Shown: positions 49,109-60,712, counted from the first letter of the stretch. The stretch: 64,000 bases of DNA from Paulinella micropora (GCA_009731375.1 BJOX01000033.1:131950-195949), one strand, 5' to 3'. The notes: generated from the sequence alone by a model not told the origin. A program made the numbers and translations.

Positions 49109-50602
49109 ATGTGTCTGACAACGGGGCCGCAGCGCCTGGCCTTGCTGTTGCTTGGCGCGCAGGTGCTGATCTTGTCGGAGGCTGTGTTGCTAGTCAAAAA
49201 CAGGCGTGCGGTGTGTGCTATGGACCCGCTGATTCCCTGTACGGCGTATGGCGGCTCAGACAGATCGTGCTCGAATGGTGCGCTAGTACAATATCGGAAC
49301 AAAACCTTGAAGGACCTAACTCTCAACGTGGCGACGCTGCTGGAGATGGAGATGGGCGGGGACACTGGACTGACACTGGCTTGGTGTTTTTGTCGCCAGC
49401 CATTCTATCAGCCGTACGTACAGCTTGCGTTGAACTCGTTGATCAGCACTTGTTACCTAGACGGTACTGGATTGGAGGTGTGGCAGGTGATGTGCGACGT
49501 GCGCAACAGCGACGTGAACACGCGGTTGAAATACGACTTTAGCAAGTGTCAGGGGCCTCGGAACACGAGCAGCTGTGCGGTGTCGTGCCAGCGCGGGTAC
49601 TCGGGGGGAAATGTAACGGTGCAGTGCCCACGGGACGTGGCGTTGCTGAGCGGGGCGGGAACTATTCCTGTCTACTCGACCTGGAACGTCAGTGGTTGCC
49701 TGGACGTTGACGAGTGTGTGCTGAGAACGCACGACTGCCACCCGAACGCAACGTGCACCAACTTGGTGGGGAGCTTTAATTGCACGTGCCCCAGTAACGG
49801 GCAGTGGCTGACGGACCCTACGTGGCAGGGCCACACGGAGCTGGGCTGTGTGTCGTATGTGTGCCAGCGGCAACTGCCCAATAGTTCGATGATGGTGGGC
49901 AACCAGTGCAGGTGGTTGGCGCCCGATGGACGGGAGTGCACACTCTACTGTGCGGTCGGTTACGGTGACAACACTGAGGGCGTGGGGGTGACGTACAGCT
50001 GTCCGGGCGGCGTGCTGCGCGCCAGCAACAGCGAGGGTTTAGTTTGCCATGCACTGCAGCCCTGGGAGCTGCGGTTGGACTTGGGGGAACTTCCGTTTGA
50101 CACGCTGTTGTCGGTGAAGGCTGGTAAGCTGCTATTCCGTGAGCCCGGGCTGGCGCTGGGCGACCTGGACCTGGACGGGCTAGACGACGTTGTGCTGGCG
50201 TACCAAGTCAGCGGTTCTGACCAGATGACGACGTACGCTTTCGTGTACAGCAGCGTTTGGCGCCAGTCATTTACGTTTGTGCTGAGCGAGGAGGCGCTGC
50301 ACGGTGCGCTGCAGGTGCGCGACGGCGCCGTGTGGGGCGTGACGCTGGAGGCCGCCGAGTCTGCAGCGCCGAGGCTGGTAGCCAGGCTGCGGGTCTTCAC
50401 ACCCAACAGATACAAGCCCCGTGCCTTGGGCACCCACAAACGCTGCAAACTGTACAGGACGCAAAGTCCGCCCCACGTCCTGCACCTTGGTGTCGCGCAG
50501 GTCCAATTCTTGCAAGTACATGTTGGCACGGGGAAAGAGTCGGGGCAGCAACGCATCGTCGACAAAGGGGCAGCCGCGCAACGACAATGCCCGCAGCGGT
50601 AA
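49109..50602 (+). CDS. Secreted or surface protein with EGF and FG-GAP-like motifs, C-terminus replaced
   Basis: ATG 49109 starts a signal-peptide-like stretch (RLALLLLGAQVLILSEAVLL). Residues about 199-247 are a calcium-binding EGF domain: DVDEC, HPNATC, GSFNCTC. Cys-rich segments on both sides (SSCAVSCQRGYSGG; ECTLYCAVGYGD) look like sushi/CCP modules. Around residue 350, LGDLDLDGLDDVVL is an FG-GAP/calcium-loop motif as in integrin-type propellers. Many N-glycosylation sites (NVS, NAT, NCT, NSS) support an extracellular fate. From about 50405 to the stop the frame is the antisense of a leucine-rich repeat relic, so the natural C-terminus, perhaps with a membrane anchor, is missing. Resembles animal or protist adhesion proteins. 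Confidence 0.75.
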   Translation: MCLTTGPQRLALLLLGAQVLILSEAVLLVKNRRAVCAMDPLIPCTAYGGSDRSCSNGALVQYRNKTLKDLTLNVATLLEMEMGGDTGLTLAWCFCRQPFYQPYVQLALNSLISTCYLDGTGLEVWQVMCDVRNSDVNTRLKYDFSKCQGPRNTSSCAVSCQRGYSGGNVTVQCPRDVALLSGAGTIPVYSTWNVSGCLDVDECVLRTHDCHPNATCTNLVGSFNCTCPSNGQWLTDPTWQGHTELGCVSYVCQRQLPNSSMMVGNQCRWLAPDGRECTLYCAVGYGDNTEGVGVTYSCPGGVLRASNSEGLVCHALQPWELRLDLGELPFDTLLSVKAGKLLFREPGLALGDLDLDGLDDVVLAYQVSGSDQMTTYAFVYSSVWRQSFTFVLSEEALHGALQVRDGAVWGVTLEAAESAAPRLVARLRVFTPNRYKPRALGTHKRCKLYRTQSPPHVLHLGVAQVQFLQVHVGTGKESGQQRIVDKGAAAQRQCPQR

Positions 50603-51814
50603 GTATTGCAATTGTTGACCAAAGTCGGCAGGCGCGTAGGCTTTAGGCTGCAACCGGCAATCTATTAAGGACAGCCGTTCCAACTTGGGAAAGATGCGGA
50701 TGATGGTATACAACAGGTCTGTTTCTAGTACAAACCCCGTCACCTCCAGCTCCAGGACTTGTTAGGTTTTGTTATACGGTGCCGTCGGTCGTGAAGGCGA
50801 ACGTCCGCAGTTTGCACTCTGTGTGCAGGTAACCAGCAGACATGTTAGTTCTGACCAGGCGCAGCGATTCTAGCCAGGGGTAGTTTTTCACGTTCAGCGA
50901 TGCGAATTTGCCCTCAGCGTCATAAGAAGTCTCACAGTCCACCAACTCGACGCTCCGGACAGGGAACTTGTCGCGGTCGTCATATATCTGGCGCGCTTAC
51001 TTCACGCCGTGGAACTCCAGGTCAGTCATGGCTTTCAAGCCAATCCAATACAAGTTCCACCAGTGCCTGTTCTCGTCGACAGTTAGCGCTCTGGAGGGGC
51101 GCACGAGCTTGAGCGTCATCGTACCCCCCAGGGCAGGGCTAGCTGTATCGTTATCCAGGAAAATCCATTGGTCGCCGGGTGTGGGCACAAAGACTGGCGC
51201 GACCGCTTGTGCTTTCGTTTCGCCCAGAGGGATTACCCGGCGGACTCCTGCGCAGCCTTCTGGACCTGGTAGGCAGCGAGGTATTGCCACGCTTTTTGTT
51301 GGGCTTGCCATTGTTGCATGTCGTCCGCCCATTTCTCCCATGCGTCCGCCATTTGGCCCATGGTAAGCCGCGCGCCGTCCCCTGCCAGCCTGTCCACGCA
51401 CTGCCAAGCTCCGCCATCCAGCTGGCCAAATTTATACACCAAATTTTGGGACGGGGACCACCAGCTGACTCGCTGGACATTTTGCTGTAACAGGTCAATT
51501 TTTTTGCGGTTGGACTGGTACAGCGACTGCAGCCTGTGGCTCTCTGCGAGCTTGCGCAGGCATTGGTGTGCTTGCTGAGATTCTGAAAGTTTGCTCTCTG
51601 TATCCAGAGACACGAGCACAATGGTAGTGAAATCAGTGCGTACCTCCACGTCGGATGAAAGTGGACAAAAGGCCAATTCTGGCTCCTCGTACAGCACCAG
51701 GAACAAAGATTGCTTAGTGTTAATGTTGTGGTTTTTCGCCAGGCCTTTCGCCTGTTGCGGCGTAAACGGTCTCTTCAGCCCACGCCCTGGGGGGAAAGAG
51801 CAGGGGCGCGCCAA
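50267..51814 (-). pseudogene. Degraded LRR-like gene
   Basis: Minus-strand pieces make one ruined gene. The first (from about 51814, no ATG) is a helical N-terminal region (SLFLVLYEEPELAF; VYKFGQLDGGAWQCV) ending in a stop at 51233. The neighbouring frame continues it (IPLGETKAQAVAPVFVPTP; TLKLVRPSRALTV) to a TAA near 50998. Past that stop LRR-like protein is still readable (VRSVELVDCETS; WLESLRLVRTNM), then further stops near 50757, and the final frame (LERLSLIDCRLQ; LRALSLRGCPFVDD; LQELDLRDTKVQD) goes on to about 50400. There it meets the end of the EGF gene in opposite orientation. At least one frameshift and two stops argue for decay. Confidence 0.65.
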
Positions 51815-51844
51815 GAAAATTCAAAAAAAAGTTTTTTTTAATTA

Positions 51845-52048
51845 AAACTCGACAAAGTCTTACACTTAGCACTGAGAACTAGGAGAGGCAGGGGAGAGGG
51901 GCCTTGTTCCCCGGACTTAGGCGGAGTTTGTAGTCGAGACAGGGCTCATAAAAGCCAAGGGCAGGGCCATGCCTGTACCTGGGCACAAAGTGACCAGGTT
52001 AAATTAAGTGAACTTTCTTTGGGAGCCCACAGGGGGGGGGGCGCCCCC
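51845..52048. repeat. Contig-end duplicate, left copy
   Basis: From AAACTCGACAAAGTCTTACA to a G/C palindrome, this stretch is repeated almost exactly at 52059-52262 after a 10-N join at 52049-52058. It is best read as an unmerged overlap of two contigs. Confidence 0.8.
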
Positions 52049-52058
52049 NNNNNNNNNN

Positions 52059-52262
52059 AAACTCGACAAAGTCTTACACTTAGCACTGAGAACTAGGAGA
52101 GGCAGGGGAGAGGGGCCTTGTTCCCCGGACTTAGGCGGAGTTTGTAGTCGAGACAGGGCTCATAAAAGCCAAGGGCAGGGCCATGCCTGTACCTGGGCAC
52201 AAAGTGACCAGGTTAAATTAAGTGAACTTTCTTTGGGAGCCCACAGGGGGGGGCGCCCCCCC
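52059..52262. repeat. Contig-end duplicate, right copy
   Basis: Same sequence as 51845-52048. It contains the composite-repeat half TTACACTTAGCACTGAGAAC and ends in a G/C palindrome. Confidence 0.8.
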
Positions 52263-52283
52263 CCCCACTTTTTTTTCTTCCTC

Positions 52284-52314
52284 CCTCCCTGAGCCCCCTG
52301 AGCCCGGGGGGCTC
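52284..52314. repeat. 28-bp palindrome, copy 2 (reverse orientation)
   Basis: TGAGCCCCCTGAGCCC followed by GGGGGGCTCAAA: the inverse of the copy at 37982. Confidence 0.75.
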
Positions 52315-52639
52315 AAAGAACCGGGAAGGGCAAGGGGGGAGGGGGAGAGCGCAGAAGCTACAAAAAAAAATACATGAAACGCCTCAACTAAGCCCCTAAT
52401 GCCGAGCACCCCCCCCCCTTTTTCTCTCCCGCATGAAGGAGGAGGGTGACTAAGACAATTCGTGCTCTCTCCCCTCCGCTGCCTCTTCCCTATCCCTCTC
52501 TTAGTTTTCAGTGCTAAAATTAAAACTTTGTCAATGATTTTTTTATTAATCTGTTTTGTAGATTCTTGGCGCTTTTAGCGAAGGTGGCNNNNNNNNNNCT
52601 CTTGGCGCTTTTAGCGAAGGCGGCTCGGCGGTCCGTGCG

Positions 52640-53140
52640 TGTGATATGGCAGAAAAAGGCAGCGTTCCAGGCTTTTCTGGCAATACTACCTTTTTCGGCC
52701 ATATCATTCCATGCGCACACATACGCAAATTTGGCGACAAACTTTGTGCAAAAAAAAGAAGAGGGAAAGAGAAAGAGAAAAATCCTCTTGCAGAAGAAAA
52801 AAAGGGGAGGGGGAACGGAGGGAAGAGGCAAGAAAGAGGGAAGAGGGGGGGGGCGAGAGAGAGTGGCGCCCCCGTTCTCTTCTCTTCCCCCTTTCTTGCC
52901 CGCCCCCCTTCTTCTCCCCCCTCCCCCTTCTCTCCCCCCCTCCCCCTTATCTTCCCGCTCCCTCCTCCCTCCGAAGGGAACAAAAGTGCGCAAGATTTGT
53001 CATTTGCGCAACAAAAAAAAATATTTTGGCGCGCGTTTCTTTCCACGGAAAAACGACCGCTAAAACCCCGCGGTCCGTTCATTTGGCGCTAAGTTTGGCA
53101 CGACTATGATACGACCGGAAAAGGCAGTGCTTCGTTGTTT
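52640..53140. mobile_element. Hairpin-bounded repeat element, copy 2
   Basis: Opens with an imperfect inverted repeat of about 65 bp at 52643-52707 whose arms are GATATGGCAGAAAAAGGC and the complement of CTTTTTCGGCCATATCA. Next come ACGCAAATTTGGCGACAAAC, a purine tract (about 52755-52865) and a pyrimidine tract (52868-52980) that partly mirror each other, then TTTGGCGC-type motifs and a second partial hairpin (GATACGACCGGAAAAGGC) at 53107. No coding capacity. Architecture matches copies at 32660 and 63575. Confidence 0.65.
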
Positions 53141-53229
53141 CGTAGAACTGAACTGGGGGCGCGCTAAGAATTTACAAGAAAAATAGCGTGAAAAAAATCC
53201 CTGACAATGTTTTAATCTTGGCACTGAGA

Positions 53230-53305
53230 AGGGAGCGCGCCAAGAAAATGTAATTTACGCTGAATTAAAGCTCGACAAGGCATTACACTTGACACTTGCA
53301 ACGGC
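53230..53305. repeat. Composite repeat, reverse orientation
   Basis: GCGCGCCAAGAAAATG, then ACGCTGAATTAAAGCTCGAC, then AAGGCATTACACTTGACAC: the reverse of the unit seen many times between 55.1 and 62 kb. Further reverse copies are near 53550, 62490, 62580, 62885, 63290 and 63380. Confidence 0.75.
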
Positions 53306-53587
53306 ACCCTCAGGCTGCCGCAGCATCCGGCCCACTTCATATTATTGCGGTAGCCTATGTCAGAACACCGGCCGGCAACGTCTGTGCCATAGCTCGCGCC
53401 ACCGTGCGCAAGGCCAGGAAAATAGTTTCGTTGCAATTCTGCCCCTTGCTCTTTGAGCCCCCCGGGCTCAGAAGGTGGGGGAAGTCGAGGGGAAGGCACA
53501 AAACAAATCTAAAGAAGAGAGGAAAAGGGCCGGGGCGCCAAGAAAGTGCAAGAAACGTCCACGCTGAATTAAAACTCGACAAAGTTA

Positions 53588-54086
<499 letters not shown>

Positions 54087-54087
<1 letters not shown>

Positions 54088-54850
54088 TTCCCTAGAGGCA
54101 GGGAAGTGCAGAGCAAAGGGGAGCGGGGCGACAAAGGTAAGAGGGACGACGAAAGTGAGAGGGGCGACGAGAGTGAGAGGGAGGGCTACAACAGGTCTTC
54201 CTCACGGCTGCGTTGGGGCGTCTGTTTGCGATTTTCTTTTTGCGCAAGTAGATTTTGGCGCCAAATTTGCGCTTACGGCTGTTTCCCCGGGAAGGCTAAG
54301 ACGTACTGCCCGGCTGGACCGTATCNNNNNNNNNNTGTATTGCCCGGCTGGACCGTATCACGCACCTACCTCCGGACGGCACAATCTGGCGCTAAATTTA
54401 GCTGGGGCCGTTCCGGAGGCTAGTAGAGAGATCGGACGTTTTCCCGCAGGGAGAAACGGTACGCTTTTCACTCGCACGAAAATGTTTTTCGGCCCTCTCA
54501 CCTTCCCTAGAGACAGGGAGGTGCAGAGCAAAGGGGAGGGGGCGACGAAGGTGAGAGGGGCGACGAAGGTGAGAGGGGCGACGAAGGTGAGAGGGGCGAC
54601 GAGAGTGAGAGGGGCGATGAGAGTGAGAGGGAGGGCTACAACAGGTCTCGGCGGCCCAGCCGAGCGTCTGTGTGGGAATTTTTTTTTGCGCAAGTAGATT
54701 TTGGCGCCAAATTGGCGCTTACGGACGTTTCCCCGGGGAAGCTAAGACGTACTGCCCGGCTGGACCCTGGCGGGCGCACCCTACCTCCGGACGGCACAAT
54801 TTGGCGTCAAATGTAGCTGGGACCGTTCTAGAGGCTCAAGGAGCAGGGGG
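54087..54850. repeat. Macro-repeat units 2 and 3 with a 10-N join
   Basis: Unit 2 begins at about 54087 and unit 3 at about 54502. At the join 54326-54335, CCCGGCTGGACCGTATC is present on both sides, indicating a contig overlap. TTTGGCGCCAAA-like palindromes lie at 54257 and 54699. Confidence 0.7.
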
Positions 54851-55480
54851 GAGGGAAAGGGCGCAGAAGCTGCAAAAGAAATAGATACATGCAACGCCTC
54901 CACAGTGTCAGGTCGGCCTCCTCTCTGTTCATATTTTCCTGACCCTGCGCACAGTGGCCGAGCTATGGCACGGACAGGACGCCGTTGGGGCCGGCCGGGG
55001 CTCTTATCCTCCTAGCACATTGACCACGGGGGCAGTACCATTCGCGCAGGGTCGTGCTGGAGCACGGTCCTCAGCTCCTAGTTTTCAGTGCTCAAGTGTA
55101 GGACCGTCGAGTGGGCCGGATGCTGCGGCAGCCTGAGAGTGCCGTTGCAAGTGTCAAGTGCAATGCCTTGTCGAGCTTTAATTCAGCGTAAATTACGTTT
55201 TCTTGGCGCGCCCCTGCCTCTTCCCTCTGCAAGATCTGCGGAAATATCTGCGGAAATATGAAAAGTGGAAAAAAAATTCGGAACGCGTTTGCACGCGCTC
55301 TGAGGAGGGACGAAGGGGGGGGGGAGCGGAGGGGATGCACATCCCGTCCCTTTCTTTCTCCCTTCCTCTTTCCCCCTCGTCTGTTTCCTTCGTTGTGGGT
55401 CGTGCTGGGGCACGGTGCCCCTGAGTGTAAGACCGTCAAGCTTTAATTCAGCGTAAGTGCCCTGCTCCTAGTTTTCAGTT
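54720..55480. repeat. Large duplication, copy A
   Basis: About 760 bp nearly identical to 58324-59081 at an offset of 3604 bp, with only a handful of differences in the first 120 bp. It contains composite-repeat units and no gene. The second copy runs into an N gap, so the duplication may be longer. Confidence 0.85.
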
Positions 55481-55990
55481 CCCCAATGTAAGACCGTCGA
55501 GCTTTAATTCAGCGTATTCTTTTTCGCACTCTCTTGGCGCCCTTACCCTCCACCTTCCCTCCCCCATCGGTAGGCTCCAAGAAAAGTTTACTTATTTTTG
55601 TTTCCCGCTCTGAGGAGGGTGCCGTTGCAAGTGTCAAGTGTAATGCCTTGTCAAGCTGTAATAAATTTTTTTTTTCGTACTTTCTTGGTGTCCACCCTCC
55701 CCTGTACCCTTTCTCTCTCTCTCTCTCCTACTTCTCAGTGCCAATATTAAAAATTTGTCAGAGATTTCTGTGCATATTTTCTGACCTTGCGCACGATGGC
55801 CGAGCCATGGCATAGACTGGACGCCGTCGGGGGTAGTGAAACCCTTGTCCTCCTAGCACATTTACCACGGGGGCAGTACCATCCGCTGCAGGGTCGTGCT
55901 GGAAGCACGGTGCCCCTAAGTGTAAGACCGTCGAGCTTTAATTCAGCGTATTCTTTTTTGCACTCTCTTGGCGCCCCTCCCCCTCCCNNN
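55465..55990. repeat. Composite-repeat cluster, forward orientation
   Basis: Several copies of the unit CTCCTAGTTTTCAGTGC, then AAGTGTAAGACCGTCGAGC, then TTTAATTCAGCGTATTC, then CACTCTCTTGGCGCCC, separated by short unique stretches, ending at the gap 55988. No gene is seen. Confidence 0.75.
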
Positions 55991-56978
55991 NNNNNNNNNN
56001 NNNNNNNNNNNNNNNNNNNNNNNNNNNNNNNNNNNNNNNNNNNNNNNNNNNNNNNNNNNNNNNNNNNNNNNNNNNNNNNNNNNNNNNNNNNNNNNNNNNN
56101 NNNNNNNNNNNNNNNNNNNNNNNNNNNNNNNNNNNNNNNNNNNNNNNNNNNNNNNNNNNNNNNNNNNNNNNNNNNNNNNNNNNNNNNNNNNNNNNNNNNN
56201 NNNNNNNNNNNNNNNNNNNNNNNNNNNNNNNNNNNNNNNNNNNNNNNNNNNNNNNNNNNNNNNNNNNNNNNNNNNNNNNNNNNNNNNNNNNNNNNNNNNN
56301 NNNNNNNNNNNNNNNNNNNNNNNNNNNNNNNNNNNNNNNNNNNNNNNNNNNNNNNNNNNNNNNNNNNNNNNNNNNNNNNNNNNNNNNNNNNNNNNNNNNN
56401 NNNNNNNNNNNNNNNNNNNNNNNNNNNNNNNNNNNNNNNNNNNNNNNNNNNNNNNNNNNNNNNNNNNNNNNNNNNNNNNNNNNNNNNNNNNNNNNNNNNN
56501 NNNNNNNNNNNNNNNNNNNNNNNNNNNNNNNNNNNNNNNNNNNNNNNNNNNNNNNNNNNNNNNNNNNNNNNNNNNNNNNNNNNNNNNNNNNNNNNNNNNN
56601 NNNNNNNNNNNNNNNNNNNNNNNNNNNNNNNNNNNNNNNNNNNNNNNNNNNNNNNNNNNNNNNNNNNNNNNNNNNNNNNNNNNNNNNNNNNNNNNNNNNN
56701 NNNNNNNNNNNNNNNNNNNNNNNNNNNNNNNNNNNNNNNNNNNNNNNNNNNNNNNNNNNNNNNNNNNNNNNNNNNNNNNNNNNNNNNNNNNNNNNNNNNN
56801 NNNNNNNNNNNNNNNNNNNNNNNNNNNNNNNNNNNNNNNNNNNNNNNNNNNNNNNNNNNNNNNNNNNNNNNNNNNNNNNNNNNNNNNNNNNNNNNNNNNN
56901 NNNNNNNNNNNNNNNNNNNNNNNNNNNNNNNNNNNNNNNNNNNNNNNNNNNNNNNNNNNNNNNNNNNNNNNNNNNNNN
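55988..56978. other. Long assembly gap followed by C run
   Basis: 991 Ns, followed by a run of about 75 C broken by a single A and two G. Confidence 0.9.
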
Positions 56979-57040
<62 letters not shown>

Positions 57041-57058
57041 ACCCCCCCCCCCCCCCGG

Positions 57059-57547
57059 CCCCCCCCTCTCTTAGTCTTTGGTGCCAAGATTACATCTTTG
57101 TCCTGGATTTCTTTTTTCGCGTGATTTTCTAGCGCGCCCCTACCCTCCTTCTCCCGCTCCCGCTCCCGATTCTCAGACAGTGAGAGAGGACGGGGGAACA
57201 GCACATCCCGCCCCCTTCTTCCCCCCTTTCTCTTCCTCCCTCGGCCGAGCCATGGCACGGACAAGACGCCGTCGGAGTAGTGAGGCTTTTGTCCTGGCGA
57301 TTGACCACCGCCCATCCATCCGCCGCAGCCGCGGCAGCCTGGGGGGTGCTGTTGCAAGTGTCAAGTGTAAGACTTTGTCGAGTTTTAATTTCAGCATGGA
57401 GTTATCTTGCAGTTTCTTGGCGCCCCCCTGCCACTTCCTCTCTCTCCTGAGTCCAGGGGGGGGGGGAGGACTTAAGGAGCAGGCGAAGGGAAAGGTGAAT
57501 GGCGCAGAAGCTACAAACAAAATAAATACATGCAACGCTTCTACTAA

Positions 57548-57590
<43 letters not shown>

Positions 57591-57770
57591 NNNNNNNNNN
57601 GCCAAGACTACAACTCTGTCCTGGATTTTTTTAATTTTTTTGTACACCGGCGAAGCGCGCCCCTGCTCCTCCTTCCCTGCCTCTCCCCTCTTCAAGGATA
57701 TGCGGAAATATCTGCGGAAATATGAAAAGTGGAACGCAACGATTTTTTTTGGAACGCGCAAACAAGGGAC
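57059..57770. repeat. Repeat-only region with C run and 10-N join
   Basis: Composite-repeat fragments (TTAGTCTTTGGTGCCAAG at 57071; GTCGAGTTTTAATTTCAGC near 57378), a C run of about 40 bases before the join at 57591-57600, and CGGAAATATCTGCGGAAATA at 57703, which recurs at 55239 and 58843. No gene is seen. Confidence 0.6.
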
Positions 57771-57773
57771 GAG

Positions 57774-58440
57774 GGGAGGCAGGGAGGTGCAGAGCAAAGG
57801 AGAGCGGGGCGACAAAGGTGGGAGGGGCGACGAGAGTGAGAGGGAGGGCTACAACAGGTCTTCCTCACGGTAACCCAGCCGAGCGTCTGTGTGGAATTTT
57901 TTTTTGCGCAAGTAGATTTTGGCGCCAAATTCGCGCTTACGGCCGTTTCCCCGGGGAAACTAAGACGTACTGCCCGGCTGGACCCTGGCGGGCGCACCCT
58001 ACCTCTGGACGGCACAATTTGGCGCTAAATCTAGCTGGGGCCGTTCCGGAGGCTAGCAGAGAAATCGGACGTTTTCCCGCGGAGAGAAACGGTACGCTTT
58101 TTACTCACATGAAAATGTTTTTCGGCCCTCTCACCTTCCCTAGAGGCAGGGAGGTGCAGAGCAAAAGGGAGCGGGGCGACAAAGATGAGAGGGGCGACGA
58201 GAGTGAGAGGGGCGACGAAAGTGAGAGGGAGGGCTACAACAGGTCTTCCTCACGGCAGCCCAGCCGAGCGTCTGTGTGTGATTTTCTTTTTGCGCAAGTA
58301 GACTTTCGCGCCAAATTTGCGCTTACGGCTGTTTCCCCGGGGAAGCTAAGACGTACTGCCCGGCTGGACCCTGGCGGGCGCACCCTACCTCCGGACGGCA
58401 CAATTTGGCGTCAAATTTAGCTGGGGCCGTTCTGGAGGCT
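57774..58440. repeat. Macro-repeat units 4 and 5
   Basis: Same order of blocks as at 53590, with minisatellites shortened to two or three copies. TTTGGCGCCAAA-type palindromes lie at about 57917 and, diverged, at 58020 and 58306. Confidence 0.7.
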
Positions 58441-59081
58441 CAAGGAGCAGGGGGGAGGGAAAGGGCGCAGAAGCTGCAAAAGAAATAGATACATGCAACG
58501 CCTCCACAGTGTCAGGTCGGCCTCCTCTCTGTTCATATTTTCCTGACCCTGCGCACAGTGGCCGAGCTATGGCACGGACAGGACGCCGTTGGGGCCGGCC
58601 GGGGCTCTTATCCTCCTAGCACATTGACCACGGGGGCAGTACCATTCGCGCAGGGTCGTGCTGGAGCACGGTCCTCAGCTCCTAGTTTTCAGTGCTCAAG
58701 TGTAGGACCGTCGAGTGGGCCGGATGCTGCGGCAGCCTGAGAGTGCCGTTGCAAGTGTCAAGTGCAATGCCTTGTCGAGCTTTAATTCAGCGTAAATTAC
58801 GTTTTCTTGGCGCGCCCCTGCCTCTTCCCTCTGCAAGATCTGCGGAAATATCTGCGGAAATATGAAAAGTGGAAAAAAAATTCGGAACGCGTTTGCACGC
58901 GCTCTGAGGAGGGACGAAGGGGGGGGGGAGCGGAGGGGATGCACATCCCGTCCCTTTCTTTCTCCCTTCCTCTTTCCCCCTCGTCTGTTTCCTTCGTTGT
59001 GGGTCGTGCTGGGGCACGGTGCCCCTGAGTGTAAGACCGTCAAGCTTTAATTCAGCGTAAGTGCCCTGCTCCTAGTTTTCA
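58324..59081. repeat. Large duplication, copy B
   Basis: Matches 54720-55480; ends at the N gap. Confidence 0.85.
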
Positions 59082-59512
59082 NNNNNNNNNNNNNNNNNNN
59101 NNNNNNNNNNNNNNNNNNNNNNNNNNNNNNNNNNNNNNNNNNNNNNNNNNNNNNNNNNNNNNNNNNNNNNNNNNNNNNNNNNNNNNNNNNNNNNNNNNNN
59201 NNNNNNNNNNNNNNNNNNNNNNNNNNNNNNNNNNNNNNNNNNNNNNNNNNNNNNNNNNNNNNNNNNNNNNNNNNNNNNNNNNNNNNNNNNNNNNNNNNNN
59301 NNNNNNNNNNNNNNNNNNNNNNNNNNNNNNNNNNNNNNNNNNNNNNNNNNNNNNNNNNNNNNNNNNNNNNNNNNNNNNNNNNNNNNNNNNNNNNNNNNNN
59401 NNNNNNNNNNNNNNNNNNNNNNNNNNNNNNNNNNNNNNNNNNNNNNNNNNNNNNNNNNNNNNNNNNNNNNNNNNNNNNNNNNNNNNNNNNNNNNNNNNNN
59501 NNNNNNNNNNNN
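59082..59512. other. Assembly gap followed by G run
   Basis: 431 Ns followed by G13. The DNA after the gap (GAGCGGAGGGGATGCACATC) matches 55325 and 58928, so the gap may hide a further copy of the large duplication. Confidence 0.85.
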
Positions 59513-60539
59513 GGGGGGGGGGGGGAGCGGAGGGGATGCACATCCCGCCCCTTTCTTTATCCCTTCCTCTTTCCCCCTCGTCTGTTTCCTTTGTTGTGGG
59601 TCGCGCTGGGGCACGGTGCCCCTGTGTGTAAGACCGTCAAGCTTTAATTCAGCGCATTCTTTTTCGCACTCTCTTGGCGCCCTTACCCCCACCTTCCCTC
59701 CCCGCTCCCGACTCCCCTGCTCCTTGAGCCCCCCGGGCTCAGGGGGCTCAGATTCAAAAAAGAAAGAAAGGGGTAAGGGGGGGGGGGCGCCCCCTCCCCC
59801 ATCGGTAGGCTCCAAGAAAAGTTTACTTATTTTTGCCCCCCGCTCTGAGGAGGAAAGAGGATGTGCCGCGTACTGCCCTTTCTCTCTCCCAGCTGCCTGC
59901 CGGTCTCTGGGAGGTTTGCCTGCCCCAAAGTGCAAGACCGTCGAGCTTTAATTCAGCGTATTCCTTTTCGCAATCTCTTAGTCTTAGGTGCTAAGATTAC
60001 ATCTTTGTCCTGGATTTTTTTAATTTTTTGTACACCGGCGAAGCGCGCCCCTACCTTCCCCTTTCCCTCTTACCGACGGGGGGAGGAGGGGTTGGAAAGA
60101 TAGATTGATCCTCCTCAACCCCCTTCCTCTCTTAGTTTTCAGTGCCGAAAAGTAAAACTTTGTCAATGATTTCTTTTTTCGCGTGATTTTTTTACACCGG
60201 CGAAGCGCCCCCTCCCCCCCTCAGTTCATATTTTTCTGACTTTGCGCATTCTTTTTCGCACTCCCTTGACGGCCCTACCCCCTTCCCTCCCGCTCCCGAT
60301 TTCCCCTTTCCCTGCTCCTTGAGCCCCCCGGGCTCAGGGGGCTCAGATTCAAAAAAAGAAAGAAAGGGGTAGGGGGGGGCGCCCCCTCCTCCATCGGTAG
60401 ACTTCAAAAAAAGTTAACTTATTTTTGCCCCCCGCTCTGAGGAGGGAAGAGGATGTGCCGCGTACTGTCCTTTCTCTTTTCCAGCGGCCTGTTTGTTTCT
60501 GGGAGGTTTGCCTTCCTAGGTTTCAATCCAATCCGGAAT
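59513..60539. repeat. Repeat-only region with two 28-bp palindromes
   Basis: Composite-repeat units near 59630 and 59930, palindromes at 59725 and 60320, G/C palindromes at 59785 and 60373, and a twice-seen segment CGGTAGRCTYCAARAAAAGT (59812, 60396). No gene is seen. Confidence 0.65.
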
Positions 60540-60712
60540 NNNNNNNNNNGCGCCCCCTCCTCCATCGGTAGACTTCAAAAAAAGTTTACTTATTTTTGCC
60601 CCCCGCTCTGAGGAGGGAAGAGGATGTGCCGCGTACTGTCCTTTCTCTTTTCCAGCGGCCTGTTTGTTTCTGGGAGGTTTGCGGGAGACTATGCGCTGCG
60701 GTGACCGACGCG

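Noticed and set aside
52546-53109. Pro/Lys/Glu-rich frames over the purine and pyrimidine tracts
   Set aside because: All six frames are open through simple sequence in the repeat element; composition is dictated by the tract.
54954-55136. Identical 60-codon open frames at 54954 and 58558
   Set aside because: They are part of the 760-bp duplicated repeat, with no start context or conserved protein features.
55787-57357. Long open frames spanning N gaps (also at 17694-18140, 20012-20536, 26846-27663, 59047-59935)
   Set aside because: They are open only because Ns and C or G runs contain no stops; the readable ends are repeat DNA or poly-Pro/Gly.
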